Shown here piece by piece: positions 34,673-46,885 of a DNA stretch of 64,000 bases. The notes under the pieces were generated by a model. That model was given only the letters and a program-made list of their open reading frames with translations. It ran no database searches and had not been told where the DNA came from. Every line of letters starts with the position of its first letter. The stretch's first letter is position 1. A program made the position numbers and the translations under genes. Location of the stretch: positions 15,075,755 to 15,139,754 of the forward strand of contig OX104132.1 of the NCBI GenBank assembly GCA_944470555.2. The letters run 5' to 3'. The stretch comes from Heterobilharzia americana (lineage: Eukaryota > Platyhelminthes > Trematoda > Strigeidida > Schistosomatidae).

Positions 34673-37004
34673 GTCCAAAAAATTGTTTTTCCACTATAAT
34701 AAAAAATTATTTAGTCCATTCATTTCACAGTTATTCCTTGAAATTCAAACATCTGGCAAATTAGCACAAATAAACTATAACAGTATTCTTCAAGATTGAA
34801 CTGAGTCACAGTAGTAGTTCTAAAATTGCAGTTTATTAAATAAACAAATCAACCAGAGAAAACAATGTTTTCATCTCTATAGAAAAGGCGATTCTCACTC
34901 AGTAATTGACATAAATCTAGACTCACTTTTGAAGAAGCATCGAATCATATCCCAACATTTCACACAAAAAGTCAATTATCCTTCGTACTAACCAGTAAGC
35001 TGGAGTTGTAGTTTAAGCACAAGAGCCCTAGACTGTACAACTCATGTTTCACTAAATCTTTAGTATAAGAAATCATCTGTTAATCATCATCCAAGCAAAG
35101 TGCATTTACCTAGACTCACGGTATACAAACTTATTTGAATATTACGTGTCCCTTTGAAGATCACACAATTTAATCTATTTATTGCGCGAAAAAATTCTCC
35201 CTTCTAACGGTATAGCTTGTAAATTTCCCTATTGATTAACGTGAATTAATCGGCCACAATACACTCTGCACAAGTGCTGACCATTGTGATTCATTAGCCT
35301 AATGGATGACTGTTTGAAGTTTGAAGCGATGAATTTTAGGCTTGACTGATAATGAGAACAACGTGACTCACTGAGACACACGTGCAACTAGCTGGTGAGT
35401 TTAAAGTGGGACGAAAAGCATGTTACGGATTTTATTGTGAGATACTATGTAATTTCTCTCCCTACCCTTATTTTTTTATTTTGGAAACGTTGAGCCTCTG
35501 GTTGTTTGCGTTTTCTAGGTCTTTCCTGGTTTCTCAGGTCGACCAAATATGTCACTGGCCATACGGATGGCTTTGATTTGGCACATATGTATGAAAAAGG
35601 TGTACACAATAGACCATACACTCCTAATAAGGTAGAAAGTACCAGGTGTCTAATCTTACCTCCTTAGCTGGGATGGCGTTGAATGCCCAGCTTGTGTCAT
35701 CTGGTTAAGGCAAGTCCTACCTCCCCCTTATCGCTTAACTAATTCCAGACCTCCTCCCACCATGGTGGCATCCAGGCACCTCAGCCCTTACAGCCTGCGT
35801 GGTTAACAGACAATTGACTAGGTTGATTAGTCAGTCGGGGACTGCCTCTGAAGACGCGTTCGCAGCCAGCAGGGAAGATAAAACCTTCATCGCCTCGATT
35901 GTCCAATAGTCACTAGGCTTTTGAGAAGCCTTAGTTCTGTATTCAACCTATAGTTCGTCTCCCCTAGTGAAATAGCATACAGATGGTTGTTATTTACATC
36001 AAATAATGTGAATTATATTAAAGTTGTTCTTCAGTGTGTTTAGTTTCCCATATATGTTACCAGATAACCGGATTATTCATGATGCTTATCTTGGTCTGAA
36101 GAATCATCTATACTTTGCACATCATATTCCTGATATAAGTGCACATCAGTTGATGACGTTCGGTATTCAAACAGTATAGCTTCTAGTAATTCGTTAGGAA
36201 AGTTATGCAAACTTTTGATGGAACTATTCGACATAAGGTTTGTTTGGCGCAATAACATTGACATAATGAGGGTTACGTTTAGAGCTGACGGAAACACCTT
36301 AGTTACAGCTGGAATCCATTCAAAAGTCTCCAGTTCAGTGATCAAATGTTCCTCTGGGCCCAGCCGCTGATTAGATCAACAATCTGAGAAACTAAGGCTA
36401 CCTAAAATAAGTTCGTCAGAAATCAACCGGCTGCCCTCCTTTCTCTTTCAGCTCCATTTGTATAGAGATGAAAAGATGTGACTGAGCAGCAATTGTGATG
36501 ACGATGATGAAGAACTGATAACTACTAATCATTTGCTTACATGGTAACACAGATCAAGGTCTTGATACCGTCAGATACCGTAGTTTGTTGGCGAATTTCT
36601 TGGGCGGTAATTTTATACTCTTGTTTCAAATTATGTTGCTGCCCAGCTTTCCCTTCGGGTTAAGTTATCCCAGCATAACATCATTTAGATTTTTGGCTTA
36701 CAAAAAGAAATGTATTTTCACTCTAAAAATAGAATCCGTCTACATACTATATTGCATAACACATCACATGACTGTCTGGCAATTAAAGGCACACAGGTAT
36801 GGAGAAAACAATGACTGTTTTGTTGTGAAAACTGACATGCATTTGTCATAAGGTAGTAAACATTTTTCTATTGATCAATTCACGTGTTTCATAGACGCAC
36901 TAATGGGCCTGGCTGCAGACATGTGTAATCTTCACAAAGATAAGCACAAACACACGATTATTGGAGAGACTGTAAAGGTCATCGTAAAAACCGACGGAAC
37001 AACT
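34673..37004. other. Intron sequence with a GC-richer patch and one unassigned ORF
   Basis: 35640-35930 is GC-richer and lacks any recognisable frame or repeat. A minus-strand open stretch ending at 36073 (about 90 codons, FPNELLEAILFEYR near its end) cannot be assigned. It could be an exon or pseudogene scrap. The rest is featureless. Confidence 0.35.
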
Positions 37005-37385
37005 ACTTTTCTACTGGGTGATGATTGAAGGTGAAGTGAGAAATTGAACCGCTACCGGATTCGAACGAGCGACCACTGAGTTTCTGGCCTGATGCCCTAC
37101 CAACTGAGCTATTAGGTTTGACTACTGACCACATCTATATTTCATTTCAATTACAAGCAAGGTTTCGCTCTACTACCATGTAAATTCGTGATGCGTTACT
37201 ACCGCTTGATTATATTCACACTGGCTGCCTAATCAGGATTGAAGTGAAATAAAATTCTGGTCAGCAGTCAGACCTCGTAGCTCAGTTGGTAGAGCGTCGG
37301 GTCAGCGGTTCAAGTTTTCATTCCACCTTCAATTATCACGCAGTATCAACACTTGTTTACCAAACCACGGCTATTTCACATAGTC
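37005..37385. mobile_element. SINE family 4, inverted pair
   Basis: A minus-oriented unit (37005-37225; head at 37060-37125) meets a plus-oriented unit (37226-37385; head at 37271-37320 with CCTCGTAGCTCAGTTGGTAG). Their tails face outward as inverted repeats (TGATGATTGAAGGTGAAGTG at 37019-37038 against 37320-37345). The plus head lacks a full B box. Confidence 0.65.
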
Positions 37386-37855
37386 AAAAATGATATTAAT
37401 TACTTTTCTTTATTTCATTTTAGAAAGAAGGTAGGTTTATATTCATAAAATAATGGAAATGGATTGGTTATTAAAGTAGTTGTTAGGATGGACGCTGGAG
37501 TCATTCGACTACTGTGAGTAACTGGGATGACGGTAGAAGAATGCCTACTAGTGAAGTCAAAAAATGTCCGAAATTAACTGAAGCAACATTTTACCTCAAG
37601 AATATTTTGACAGGTTCCACTTTATGTTGTATGACAAGTTTATTGACAGTGTCTGAATAAAAAATTTGTCAACTGAAGTCTTAATTTCAGAGTGTCAAAA
37701 TTTAAGGTTAATTATATGCTCAGACTTTCTGGACAAGGGACTGTCACTTATTTGTTCCATTTAAAGATATATAACAAGACGTCAATATGACTTAATTTAG
37801 TTATTGTCGAGGGGTTGCTAGCCCGACCAAAATAATCCACAAACTAGACTGCAGC
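37386..37855. other. Intron sequence, nothing recognised
   Basis: No feature recognised. Confidence 0.5.
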
Positions 37856-38408
37856 CTTAGAGTCAAGTAACTTTAATAGCTATCCTAACAACTACTGAAA
37901 TAACCAATCCGGTTTCAATATTTTGGCTGTGAAGGTAGTTTTTTGTAAAATAAACAAACATGGTTGGTTATCTTATCGCTCCTTAAGGAGTGACTTTAAA
38001 GGCCATTCTAGCAACATATTAAATAACCAATTACATTTCTTCATTTTGGGTAGAAAGATTTGTGTACAATAAGGAGGCTTGATTGGTTGTTTCAGTTGTT
38101 GCTAAGTTAACCTTTAAAGTCAATTCTCCCTAAGAGCGGTGACGTTAAAGGCCACTCCAGCAACGACTGAAATAACCAATTAGGTTTCTTCATTTTGTCT
38201 GGAAGAGATTTCTGTAAAATAGGAAAATCTATTTCAGTTGTTGCTAGGGTCGCCTTTAGAGTCACTCTTAAGGTGTAAATTTAAAGGCCACCTTAGTAAC
38301 TGATGTAATACTCAATCACATTTCTCTATTCTAGGAAAAATTGTCTTCTCAGCCAAAACACAACAACCTGACTGATTATTTCGGTTGTTAGGGTTGCCTT
38401 TGAAGTCG
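37856..38408. repeat. Tandem array of four fold-back (MITE-like) units
   Basis: Units at about 37856-37985, 37991-38122, 38139-38264 and 38274-38408. Most begin with a CTTTAAAGGCCA-type end and finish with the inverted form (GCCTTTAAAGTC-type). The inner arms are AACTGAAATAACCAATTAGG and its complement ATTGGTTATTTCAG. CTTAAGG/CCTTAAG spacers lie between units. Unit 1 is the most diverged. The single copy at 34564-34672 is the same family. Confidence 0.8.
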
Positions 38409-39317
38409 CTCCACCTTAAGAGCCAGACACAAATGAGAAAACCGTGCATTTATGAACCAGGCCAGTCAAATATACAAAAAATACATGTGACTAGAGTGAA
38501 GTACTAACCACCTCACCTTTAAATAATGTATAGTTAGTCAAGGATAATAAGGAGGTTAGAAGACAGGCAATAAATTTCTATGACTAAAAGTAAGGCTGCA
38601 TACTTAAATGCATAAAGTTCATATTGATTGATAATATATTTCTGAACAACTTGAAGAGTTGACAACCGCTCAGTTTGATCCATAGATCTTACCAGCTACA
38701 TCAGATTAATCTAAACACCGGATAGCCATTTCAGTTTCTAACTTCTCAATTTGTTTATTAATGGTTTATTCCTTCAGTTTTTTGACACTTTTGTGTCAGA
38801 GATCACAGCTTGTGATCACTGCTCTGAGGAGTGATTTCCAGGGGAAACCCTATTGACATCAGAGTTGGGCAGGTGATAAACTACTCTACTGTGAGAAATG
38901 TCTATATAGACCGTACAATTTGCAAAATCAGAAGCAAACTGATCATTCTATTTCACACTGATATATTTATTCATAAGTCAGTCAATCGTTTACTATTCAT
39001 TGAGTAATTGAAAGGCAGTTTCTGTTTAAAGCTAGGTGTTTTCAATAATTTTCCTGGGTGAAATCAGTTTTTACGTCCCATGTGTTTATCTACATTATTT
39101 GTTATTTTTCGGTGGAACATGTCAACTGGAGTAATTAGTGTACAAGCTGGCAGGTTGCTCTCACTATACCTCACTCTAAAGATAATAGCAGTTTAGTTTT
39201 AATTGAATTCTTTACAAAATGTCAAGGAAACGAAGTAGAATAGTAGGAATATCAATTCTCTTGAGACATGAAGCTAATTGCTCTCCATTAACCAATCAGT
39301 CGATGTAATTCAGTCCT
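38409..39317. other. Intron sequence, nothing recognised
   Basis: No feature recognised. Confidence 0.5.
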
Positions 39318-39500
39318 GCGGAAGATTAGTGGCGGCCCGAGAAGGTTAGTAGTAACATCTCTGACTACAGCAAAGAGTGCCACGGTTTCGAGGCTCACAG
39401 CTGATGTCATTTCCCTGGAGGTTACAAATACACCTTGCTGACTGGTGTCAACAAGGGCGAAAACTAGGTCAAGTGGGGCCTCCTGTTGATTGCCTTCAAC
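39318..39500 (+). mobile_element. HH-SINE family 3 copy with hammerhead relic
   Basis: A decayed tRNA-like head (39335-39400) is followed by the ribozyme at 39432-39476: stem I ACCTTG, core CTGACTG (should be CTGANGA), stem II GTGTC...GGGC, GAAA, CTAGGT and C. The tail TGATTGCCTTCAACTAACC follows. Inactive by core mutation. Confidence 0.65.
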
Positions 39501-39699
39501 TAACCAATATATTAGTCAATCTGTAACAAAGAGGGAAGAAACTAGGATGAGAATAAAAGTTCAAGTGATCAGTTCACTTATTCATCTACTCATACAACTA
39601 ATCATATCCATTAGTAAGGTTAGAGTTGATACAAAGACAGGTTTTCAACCATGGAGTAGTCGGTGTACTTGTAAAATTGGCATTCTTCAGTAATTTACT

Positions 39700-39965
39700 T
39701 GGTTCTGACTAGCACAGGAATCCGAACGTTCGCTTCGTCCCATTTAAGACTGGTCAGCTGGAACAACATCGCTCAATGGGGTGTAGGTACACCCAGATGA
39801 TGAGGCCCAAATAGGACGAAGCTATTGTCCTGGATTTCACTGCTAGTCACCAAGATGAATACAACATCAAGAATACCCGGAAGTGTTAAGGCATCCGCAT
39901 AGGAGCCAACAGAGGTCGAACAATTCGATCCAGTATAACAACAGAAAACAACAAGTACATCAACA
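39700..39965. mobile_element. HH-SINE family 1, head-to-head ribozyme pair
   Basis: A minus ribozyme end (39706-39762) faces a plus ribozyme (39778-39835) across about 15 bp, and a plus tail extends to 39965. The plus core reads ATGATGA and GAAG, while stem II CCC...AGGAC is kept. Neither is expected to cleave. Confidence 0.7.
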
Positions 39966-39984
39966 AATAGCGTTCAGTAATGAT

Positions 39985-40048
39985 AATTATAATTATTATT
40001 TTTTCCCTTGGGTTCCTTATGGAACATAGGGCTTCATTTGCATGTCAG
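39985..40048 (-). mobile_element. RTE-like family A, very short 3' fragment (copy e)
   Basis: An ATT-rich tail followed by the terminal block CCCTTGGGTTCC, then about 30 bp of the last codons. It is the shortest 5'-truncated copy in the window. Confidence 0.75.
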
Positions 40049-41963
40049 TAATGGTAAAGAAACCTCCTATTTGTACTAGATTTGGTTATTTGATACTGTA
40101 CACGGTGATATTTCGGGCACAACTTATCGTTTATAACCATACCAAGATGTTAACATGACTGGCGCCTGATTCTGCATGCATACAGTGACCTTCAATGATA
40201 TAATAGGTTGGGATAGAGCAACAGTACTACAGACTAACAGATTTCAATAAAGACAGAAACAGAGAGAGAGAGAGATAGAGAGAGATAGACTAGTTGCCAA
40301 GTTTTTCCTCATCAATTTAATCGGTAATATGCTTAACAGAAATGATGTAGTGTCCATTACAGACAGTTGCAGAATCCCATTACCATTGTAACTAAGGAGT
40401 GACAAATGACAGAAGTATAAGAGTTAGGTTTAGGAAGTTCCGTAACCGCGTTGATAAATTGTGTTCGAAATGTCATCCAGTAAGTAATATTGTATCACTA
40501 TCTGCCAAATCAAATAGACTGATCTAATATGGAAGTGAATTCAACCATAGTTCCCAATGTTCTATAATTAAATTACTCGAACCGCCTCTTCTGGTGCGAA
40601 AATAAGCATGTGTTAGAAAATGGGACTTTGATCTTTCACTACCGATTTTCCAGCTTGTGTGAATTCATTAAACCGTTAAACATTTGGAAAATTATTCGAA
40701 AGATAAACAAAACAGTGCTCAGTGCATATTTTTTGAAGTTTACAACTGCATCCAAAAAATTTATAATCTGCTCAGAAATGCAGTTTAAACTGATGGTGTA
40801 ACGGATTTCATGACCTTGAAACCAGTTTTGAAAGAAATAAGCAATCATTAGTTGTAGGACGTATCAGTAGTATGTTCCTCGTAAGGTCTACCTGTGTTGA
40901 ATATATTTCTCAAATTTCAAATACAATGAAGCTGTTTATTTTATGACTTTATGCCGAGAGTAATTTGAAAGGTTTTTCATAAAGCGAACTGATGCCTAAT
41001 CAGTGAATTTAGTCGGAATATGCTAAATTAGATTGCCTATCCCGCGGTATTGATGTGGTTCAGAGATTTGGGTATAACATGTGTAGTTGCTGATTTCCGT
41101 TTTAAAGTCATTCTGATGTGAACAAATCAAAAGCCTTCAGTTGACTGACTTTCACCATATGTTTTTACTGGTCATCGTCAGTGGACTTGTAGACCCTTTT
41201 ATTAAACAACCATCAGTTTAGATAGTTTGTTAATGGAGCTTTTGGTGAGATTTTATTTTCTTCGGGATTCGTTTGTTTGGTTCACGTGTTCACTAACTTT
41301 TGTTACTGTACCCTTTTTGGTTACCAGTGCAAACTTACAGAGGTTCACCTTCGGTAGAGCTAATTGTCTTTATCACCAGTGCCGTGATACTTGCCCAACT
41401 TTCACGAGAGGTCAATAAATGTCAATTAATGATGAGAATTTCCTTCAATGAAGGTGTCAATAACAAAAGAAGATAAGATAAGTTGTGAGTATTTGCAAAG
41501 TTCGCAGTTTGTTGTCAGGGTAATGTAGCTAAGAGTAATCCAATCGCAAAAATTCTGTCAAACTTTAGAAAGTAAAATATTACTTTCAAATAATTCTATC
41601 TGACACAACATATGACACTGCAAATACTACTATAGCGTGTAACTTTATTGCTGAAATCCTTCAAAGAACTCTGAAGAGTCGTGAAAACCTTCAGAACAAA
41701 TTACTTGTACTATGAAGTTTCCAAAAGATCACTTAATTATATATGTTGTTATCAGATTTATAAAGAAGATGAAATCAACCGAAGATGTCCCTTTAGAAGT
41801 ACTTGAAAGTAACTAAGTCCGCTAAAATAAATATGAATATGTATGGCATTATTTTTTGAGAATATACCTTCTGTTGCTTAACTATCTCTTCTGTTGTTCA
41901 GGAACCCAGGGGCAATCAACAATAAGGTCTAAGTTTGATGTTCAAGAGTCTGCATGTATATGT
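40049..41963. other. Intron sequence with a GAGA tract at 40259-40290
   Basis: Apart from the GAGA/GATA simple repeat nothing is recognised. Confidence 0.5.
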
Positions 41964-44900
41964 GGAAAATAGATTTTCAGTAGCGCGCCTCCATTGCACT
42001 TTGTTCTCTGCAGTCTTTTGACTGCAACTGCTCACAAGCTTTCATTTCTTCCTCACATAATCTCCTCCATCTCACCCTCGGATGCCCAAATCGTCGTTTC
42101 CCTTTTGGATTCCTGGCCTGGCGCGTGATGTCTCTAAGCGGTCTTCTCACTTTATGTCTAATGCAATCCATCTCCACTCTCTTCTTCTGCATATTTGTTG
42201 CGCGATAGATCCTTGGTTGGTTGGTTCGTTGGCATGCGAGAGTTCCTTGTTGCTTATTTCTGTTATTCTGGCCATCCGATCTGATCTTCAGTATCGAGTG
42301 AGAGTAGGTGGCAGCTATTGATGAATGTCTGTAGTTTGTTGGAAGTGCTTTTCATGACGCGCCAAGTTTCTGAACCATCACATAGAAGCACTGAATTGAC
42401 ATTGGTGTTGGAAATCCGGATCTTGTTCACGCTTTATGCTGAGTACAGTGCAGTGCAGTAGATCTCCATACTGATTTCAGATTAGTGAAAGCCTGTCTTG
42501 CTTTACTGATCCTGGTTTTGACATCCTCATCTGCGCCGCCTGTAGTTGAAACGATGCTGCCAAGATAGGTGAAAGAGACTACTTCCTTTAGGTTTCTCCC
42601 GCTGATGGTCGTTGGTGCTTGTTGTTGTTGGTGGTGGTGATGGTTGGATGTCTTCATCACCTCTGTCTTCTCGACGTTCCCTTTAAGCCCCGTCTTCTCT
42701 GCCTTGTCAACTTGTCAGTTTCCGCCTACAGATATTCGAGTTTGTGCTACAAGACATTAGACATAAATCAGCATCGGTGAAATCCAAGTCGTCTAGGCTC
42801 TTTTTATCAGTCAAACAGCGTATACCCATCTTTTCGCTCCTCAATGTTTGCTGCATGATCCAGTCGACCACAATCAGGAAGATCATCGGCGATAGTGGGC
42901 GGCAACCTTTGTCTTACTCCTGTCCTCACTTCAAAGGCGCCGCTGAGCTTTCCATTGTGGATCACTTGGCATGTGGCGTCTTCATACAGTTGTTGAATGA
43001 AGTTGGTAAAGGCTAGTGGTATTCCTTAGTTTTGAAGCAGTTGCCAAATTACTTATCGGTCGACGCTGTTGAAGGCCTTTTCAAAGTTGGTGAAGTTGAG
43101 GTTGAGTTTAGTTGACTGTTCTATGATGATGCATGGCGTAGCGTTGCAATTTGATCCTCACACTATTTGTTCTTCCTGAAGCCAGCCAGTCAGCCAGCCT
43201 GTTCCAGTCGTAATTTTGGATCCAGAGCATCCCTTAGTCTCTCCAAGATGATGCGGCATGATATTTTGCTTGAGGTGGACGGCAGCATGATTCCGCGCCA
43301 GTTCTTGCAAAAACTTAGGTCACCCTTTTTCGGAACTTTGACAAGGTAGCCCTTCTTCCAATCAACCAGCAAGTACCTTTCCTTCCTTCCTCCCAAACCT
43401 TCTACAGTAGTGGTGTCAGCATGTCCGCTATTGTCTCTGCGTCTGTTCTCAACGCTTCTGGTCCTGCTTCCTTCTCGGACTTAAGCAGCTTTATAGAGTT
43501 CAGTACTTCTGCTTTCATCGGAGGTCTTGTGTTCACTGGTGATTCTGCGGTTACTGGTGGTATTTCTGGACGAGTTGTAGGTGGTGGTGGACGATTCAAG
43601 AGTTTTTTGAAGTGGTCGGCTCATTGTTTCTTTTCTTTCTCCCCTTTGCTAACTAGGTTCCCGTCACTATCTTTCAGTGGTTTCATATTGGTTGATCTCT
43701 TTCTAGATAGTGTTTTGGTCATTTGGTGTGATGTTGTCAGGTCTCTGTCTCCTACCAGCAGCCTATTCTGCTTCACTCGCCAGTGTGTAGTAGAATTGTC
43801 TCTTGTCTTTGCACGGACTCTTCCCCACTTCTTTGTTCAGTGTAGTGTTTTATAGGTTGTGTTCAATTCCTTTTTTCGTTGTTCATCCTTGCACTCCATT
43901 GGTTTGTCTTCTCCTTCACCATCCTCCTGTCCTCTATCAGCTTCCATATATTCGTCGAGATCCATTCCTTGGCTTACTTCTTCTTCCTTTCTAAATAAGG
44001 TTGTGCAGGTTTCTTTCCACATCTCTTTCAAAGAGTTCCAGTGTTCTTCCATACAGGTGTCTTCAGGGATGTTGGTTGGTATCTCCCATTTTGTCTTGAC
44101 GCCTGCCGTGAAGAGTGTGTCTGTAGTTTCGTCCTTCAGTTTCTGGGTGTTGAATTTGAACTGTAGTCTATTAACAACTTCCTTGAAGGCTTTCAACTTG
44201 ATTTTGAGAGTAGGTTCCTTGCACTAGATAGTGGTGTGAACCTACATCTTCTCTTCTTGACCTTGTATCAAGTAGGCTGACTGCGTCTTTACTTTCTTCA
44301 CATTGAGATGAAGTCGATCTGATTTTTAGTGTGTTTTGGTGTCTGGTGAAAACAATGTCACTTGTGCTCGAACATAGTGCCTCCAATCAGCAAATCGTTG
44401 AATGCACAGGATTCTGCAAACAATTCTCCATTCTTATTCATTTTACTGATTACTTCTCAACCCATGGTCACTTCTCTTCCTGTGTTGTCCGATCCCAGTT
44501 TGGCATTAAAACGTGTCACACATAAGAATTTTGATGTCGCCAACTGAGGCGGGGGCTTATCCAGTGTTGATTGCAGTTATCTGAAGAATTTCCCCTTCTC
44601 CTGATCTGCATTATCTGAAGTGCGGAGCACTGTAGGATTGTGACTTTCCTACCTTGTGAGTCGAATAATGCTGTCATAATCCTGGAGGAGATTGGTTCCC
44701 GCTGCATGACAGTCTTCGATGATCTTGGAGACATCATGATAGCCACTCAAAAACTCAGTGTGCTGTGCTGGTGGTTGTTATCTGGGTGACAATATCGGAG
44801 TAAATTATTGGCTCCTCTCCAGTTGACAATTTGCAGAGTCCACTTCCATTCCATCTGTAGATTCCTCACAGATTCCCAACCCAGGACTCCTATGCTATAA

Positions 44901-45226
44901 CTTCTCATCTCTTTTACAATCTGGGCAGCCTCACCAGCTAGCTTCAAGCATTGTTCGGACATTCCATGTCTCCATGTTTACTTTTGCTTTCATCGAGAGA
45001 GAGAAGACACATCGGCTGACTGGCTTCCCAAAGGCTTTACCTTCCCGATTCCAGCGAGGAGTAAGTTCATTTCTATCTTTTACGTTTTTCTTGTGCTTTG
45101 AAGTTTGTTTAGCAACTGGATTTGTATCACTAGGTGGAGGTAGGGTTGCTAGCCTTATACCCATCCTTCCCCCTTTATCCTTGTTTAGGACTGGCTAGTA
45201 ACTAGTGAACTGGTTACCTAGGCGAG
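41964..45226 (-). mobile_element. RTE-like family A, nearly full length but broken (copy f)
   Basis: Minus strand from 45226: a leader with TSKHKKNVKDRNELTPRW; the endonuclease start METWNVRTMLEAS (about 44.95 kb) and AQIVKEMRSYSIGVLGWE; further endonuclease pieces to about 44.25 kb; a linker (44.2-43.6 kb) with FKFNTQKLKDETTDTLF; RT start AEVLNSIKLLKSEKEAGPEAL; CKNWRGIMLPST with RIILERLRDAL; RT core remnants 43.1-42.75 kb; SFTYLGSIVSTTGG; and the C-terminal ITRQARNPKGKRR. Many frameshifts and stops are present and the last few codons and tail are lost. The APE-type endonuclease plus RT layout is that of RTE-clade elements. Best copy for reconstructing domain order. Confidence 0.8.
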
Positions 45227-45304
45227 GTTAGGGTTATAGATGGTACTAAATTATTTGAAACTCAATAACTGAGAGGTGACTCAGACGTTTTTTCATTTCG
45301 ACTG

Positions 45305-45550
45305 TATGAGATAGCAGACTAGTATTAATACTGAGTGATGATTGAAAGCGAAATAAAAATCTGAGCTGCATCAGGACTCGAGCCAGCCACCAGCGTCATG
45401 AATTCACATGGGAAGCCAACAGTAGCCTTAGTGACTTAAGTGAATTAAAAATGTGGGTCTCTTAGCTCAGGCCGGAAACCCAGTGATCAATAGTTAGAAT
45501 CCTGTAGCGGCCCAAATTTTCATTTCACCTTCAACACCACTCAATATTAC
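45305..45550. mobile_element. SINE family 4, fold-back copy, degenerate
   Basis: A minus tail (45320-45395) then a plus unit (45396-45545) with a damaged head at 45455-45515 (TCTTAGCTCAGGCCGG). The tail CAAATTTTCATTTCACCTTC is at 45512-45531. Same inverted plan as 25250-25610. Confidence 0.55.
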
Positions 45551-45754
45551 AATTTTCTTTCCCAAACTTGCTGAGCCCAAGTATATTGAAGTAACAGTGA
45601 ATGTTCTGAAGTAATTACTTGCAACATCAACATTTGACCTTCAAATAGGAGTTTGTTTATCACATAATAACAAACAGAATTTCAGCAACCTCTTGTTTTA
45701 CTCAGCTTGTTAATTTATCATGTGCATTCGAAGAAATTATTCTATTCTGATATT

Positions 45755-46185
45755 GGTGTCCAGCAGAAGAATCCAGGACATGCGTTTCGTCATAATTGGG
45801 ACTCGTCAGGCATCCCCACAGAAGCACATCTGCCAAAACAGACCTAACAGTTCTACCCTGTATACCAATTACAAGTATCATAACAACAACGGATACTTGA
45901 TGCACAAGAGGTGGATATCATGTCCCAGTGGCTTTGTAGAAAGCACTCCGGCGTTTGAAGCGATGGGTTCGAATAAGGTGGGAATGACATCAATCATTGT
46001 GGTGCAGGTACATCCATCTGATGAGTCTTAAATAGGATAAAGCGCGCATCCTGGATTCTTCTGCTGGTCACCAAGTTCGTTATAACACCATGATTACTCA
46101 ACAGTATCGTGGAGTCCACATAAGATCCTATATGCCAACAGTAGCACTTGGAAATTACAAGTATCACAACAATATAAAATGTTTC
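45755..46185. mobile_element. HH-SINE family 1, fold-back copy with two ribozyme motifs
   Basis: A minus ribozyme at 45757-45812 keeps CTGACGA, GAAA and a cleavable C, but its stem I is cut by the fold-back junction. An inverted tail follows (45812-45890). Then comes a plus unit with a tRNA-like head (45905-45985, GATGGGTTCGAATAAGGTGG), a ribozyme at 46012-46060 (CTGATGA present, GAAA replaced by AAAG) and a tail to 46185. Confidence 0.7.
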
Positions 46186-46557
46186 TGATCAATTTAAACT
46201 TCAAATGACCTGAAAAGCATTTCGTTTTATTACTTTTCTAAGGTCAAAAATTCCATTCTGTTAATGATGAAGTTTGATGTTTCAGAATAGAGTAAATTGC
46301 TCTTTGATAAGCAGATTTGAGGAGAAAGAGCAGAGAAAAAAGTGTTTAAGTTAAAACAGGAGAAAAATTATAATAGTTGTGATGATGAGAAGATTGTTAT
46401 CAGTTGACTGGATAAAATGGTCAGAATGGTTGAAATAATTCCTCATACATCTTATAAGCAGAGAGAGATCATCGAAACTGTTGTTGATGAACTTGATTAT
46501 TTTTAAAGAAGAGGTGTGTTTCATTTTTACAACTCATGAAATACAATAGAAAAAGGA
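46186..46557. other. Intron sequence, nothing recognised
   Basis: No feature recognised. Confidence 0.5.
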
Positions 46558-46885
46558 TTTTGAGGGAGTTATGGAGATTTGGGAATATTTCAAGTTGTTA
46601 TTCATCGTAGACTGACATCAGCTGAAGGAACAAAGGACAGCTGTTTCGTCCTAGTATGGGCTGACATAAGTTGGAAATATGGAGCATTGGATTCTGACTC
46701 AGTGGCTCAATGGTAACGTGCAGGCCACGGAACCTGAGGGTCGTGGGTTGGGTCCCTGGCGGGGTCGTGGCTTGGCACTGCTGAGGAGCCCCGTACTAGG
46801 ACGAGACAGCTGTCCAGTGCTCCCAGGTTTCCTTTGTTCCTCCAGCTGATGTCAGTCTACGATGAATAACAACTTGAAATAGAAA
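46558..46885 (+). mobile_element. HH-SINE family 2, fold-back copy
   Basis: A minus tail and truncated ribozyme (46590-46660) fold back into a plus unit with tRNA-like head (46700-46765: CAGTGGCTCAATGGTAACG, then GGGTTGGGTCCC), ribozyme (46775-46820) and tail (46830-46882). The outer tails are inverted repeats of each other, as at 15158-15317, but here the head is retained. Confidence 0.8.
46775..46820 (+). ncRNA. Hammerhead motif, GAAA changed to GAGA
   Basis: Stem I GCACTG/CAGTGC, core CTGAGGA, stem III ACAGCTGT and the GTC triplet are intact. GAAA reads GAGA, and stem II has one mismatch (GCCC/GGAC). Likely inactive. Confidence 0.75.

Noticed and set aside
36073..36345. Minus ORF with FPNELLEAIL, F-box-like
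   Set aside because: One short resemblance is not enough for an F-box call, and no convincing exon boundaries or neighbours support it.
37271..37320. tRNA gene candidates (also 58330-58428, 27674-27750, 25480-25535)
   Set aside because: A- and B-box-like sequences are present, but acceptor stems do not pair, and each is followed by a repeated SINE body. They are tRNA-derived heads, not tRNA genes.
37856..38408. CRISPR-like array
   Set aside because: The repeated units are diverged palindromes of about 130 bp without constant repeats and unique spacers, in a eukaryotic intron.
43421..44227. Long plus-strand open frames
   Set aside because: They are antisense to the linker and RT of RTE family A copy f, whose minus-strand motifs explain the region.
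44974..45198. Plus-strand frame identical to a minus-strand frame at 49207-49431
   Set aside because: Both are the antisense of the shared RTE leader (copies f and g). The sense strand carries the METWNVRTM endonuclease start.
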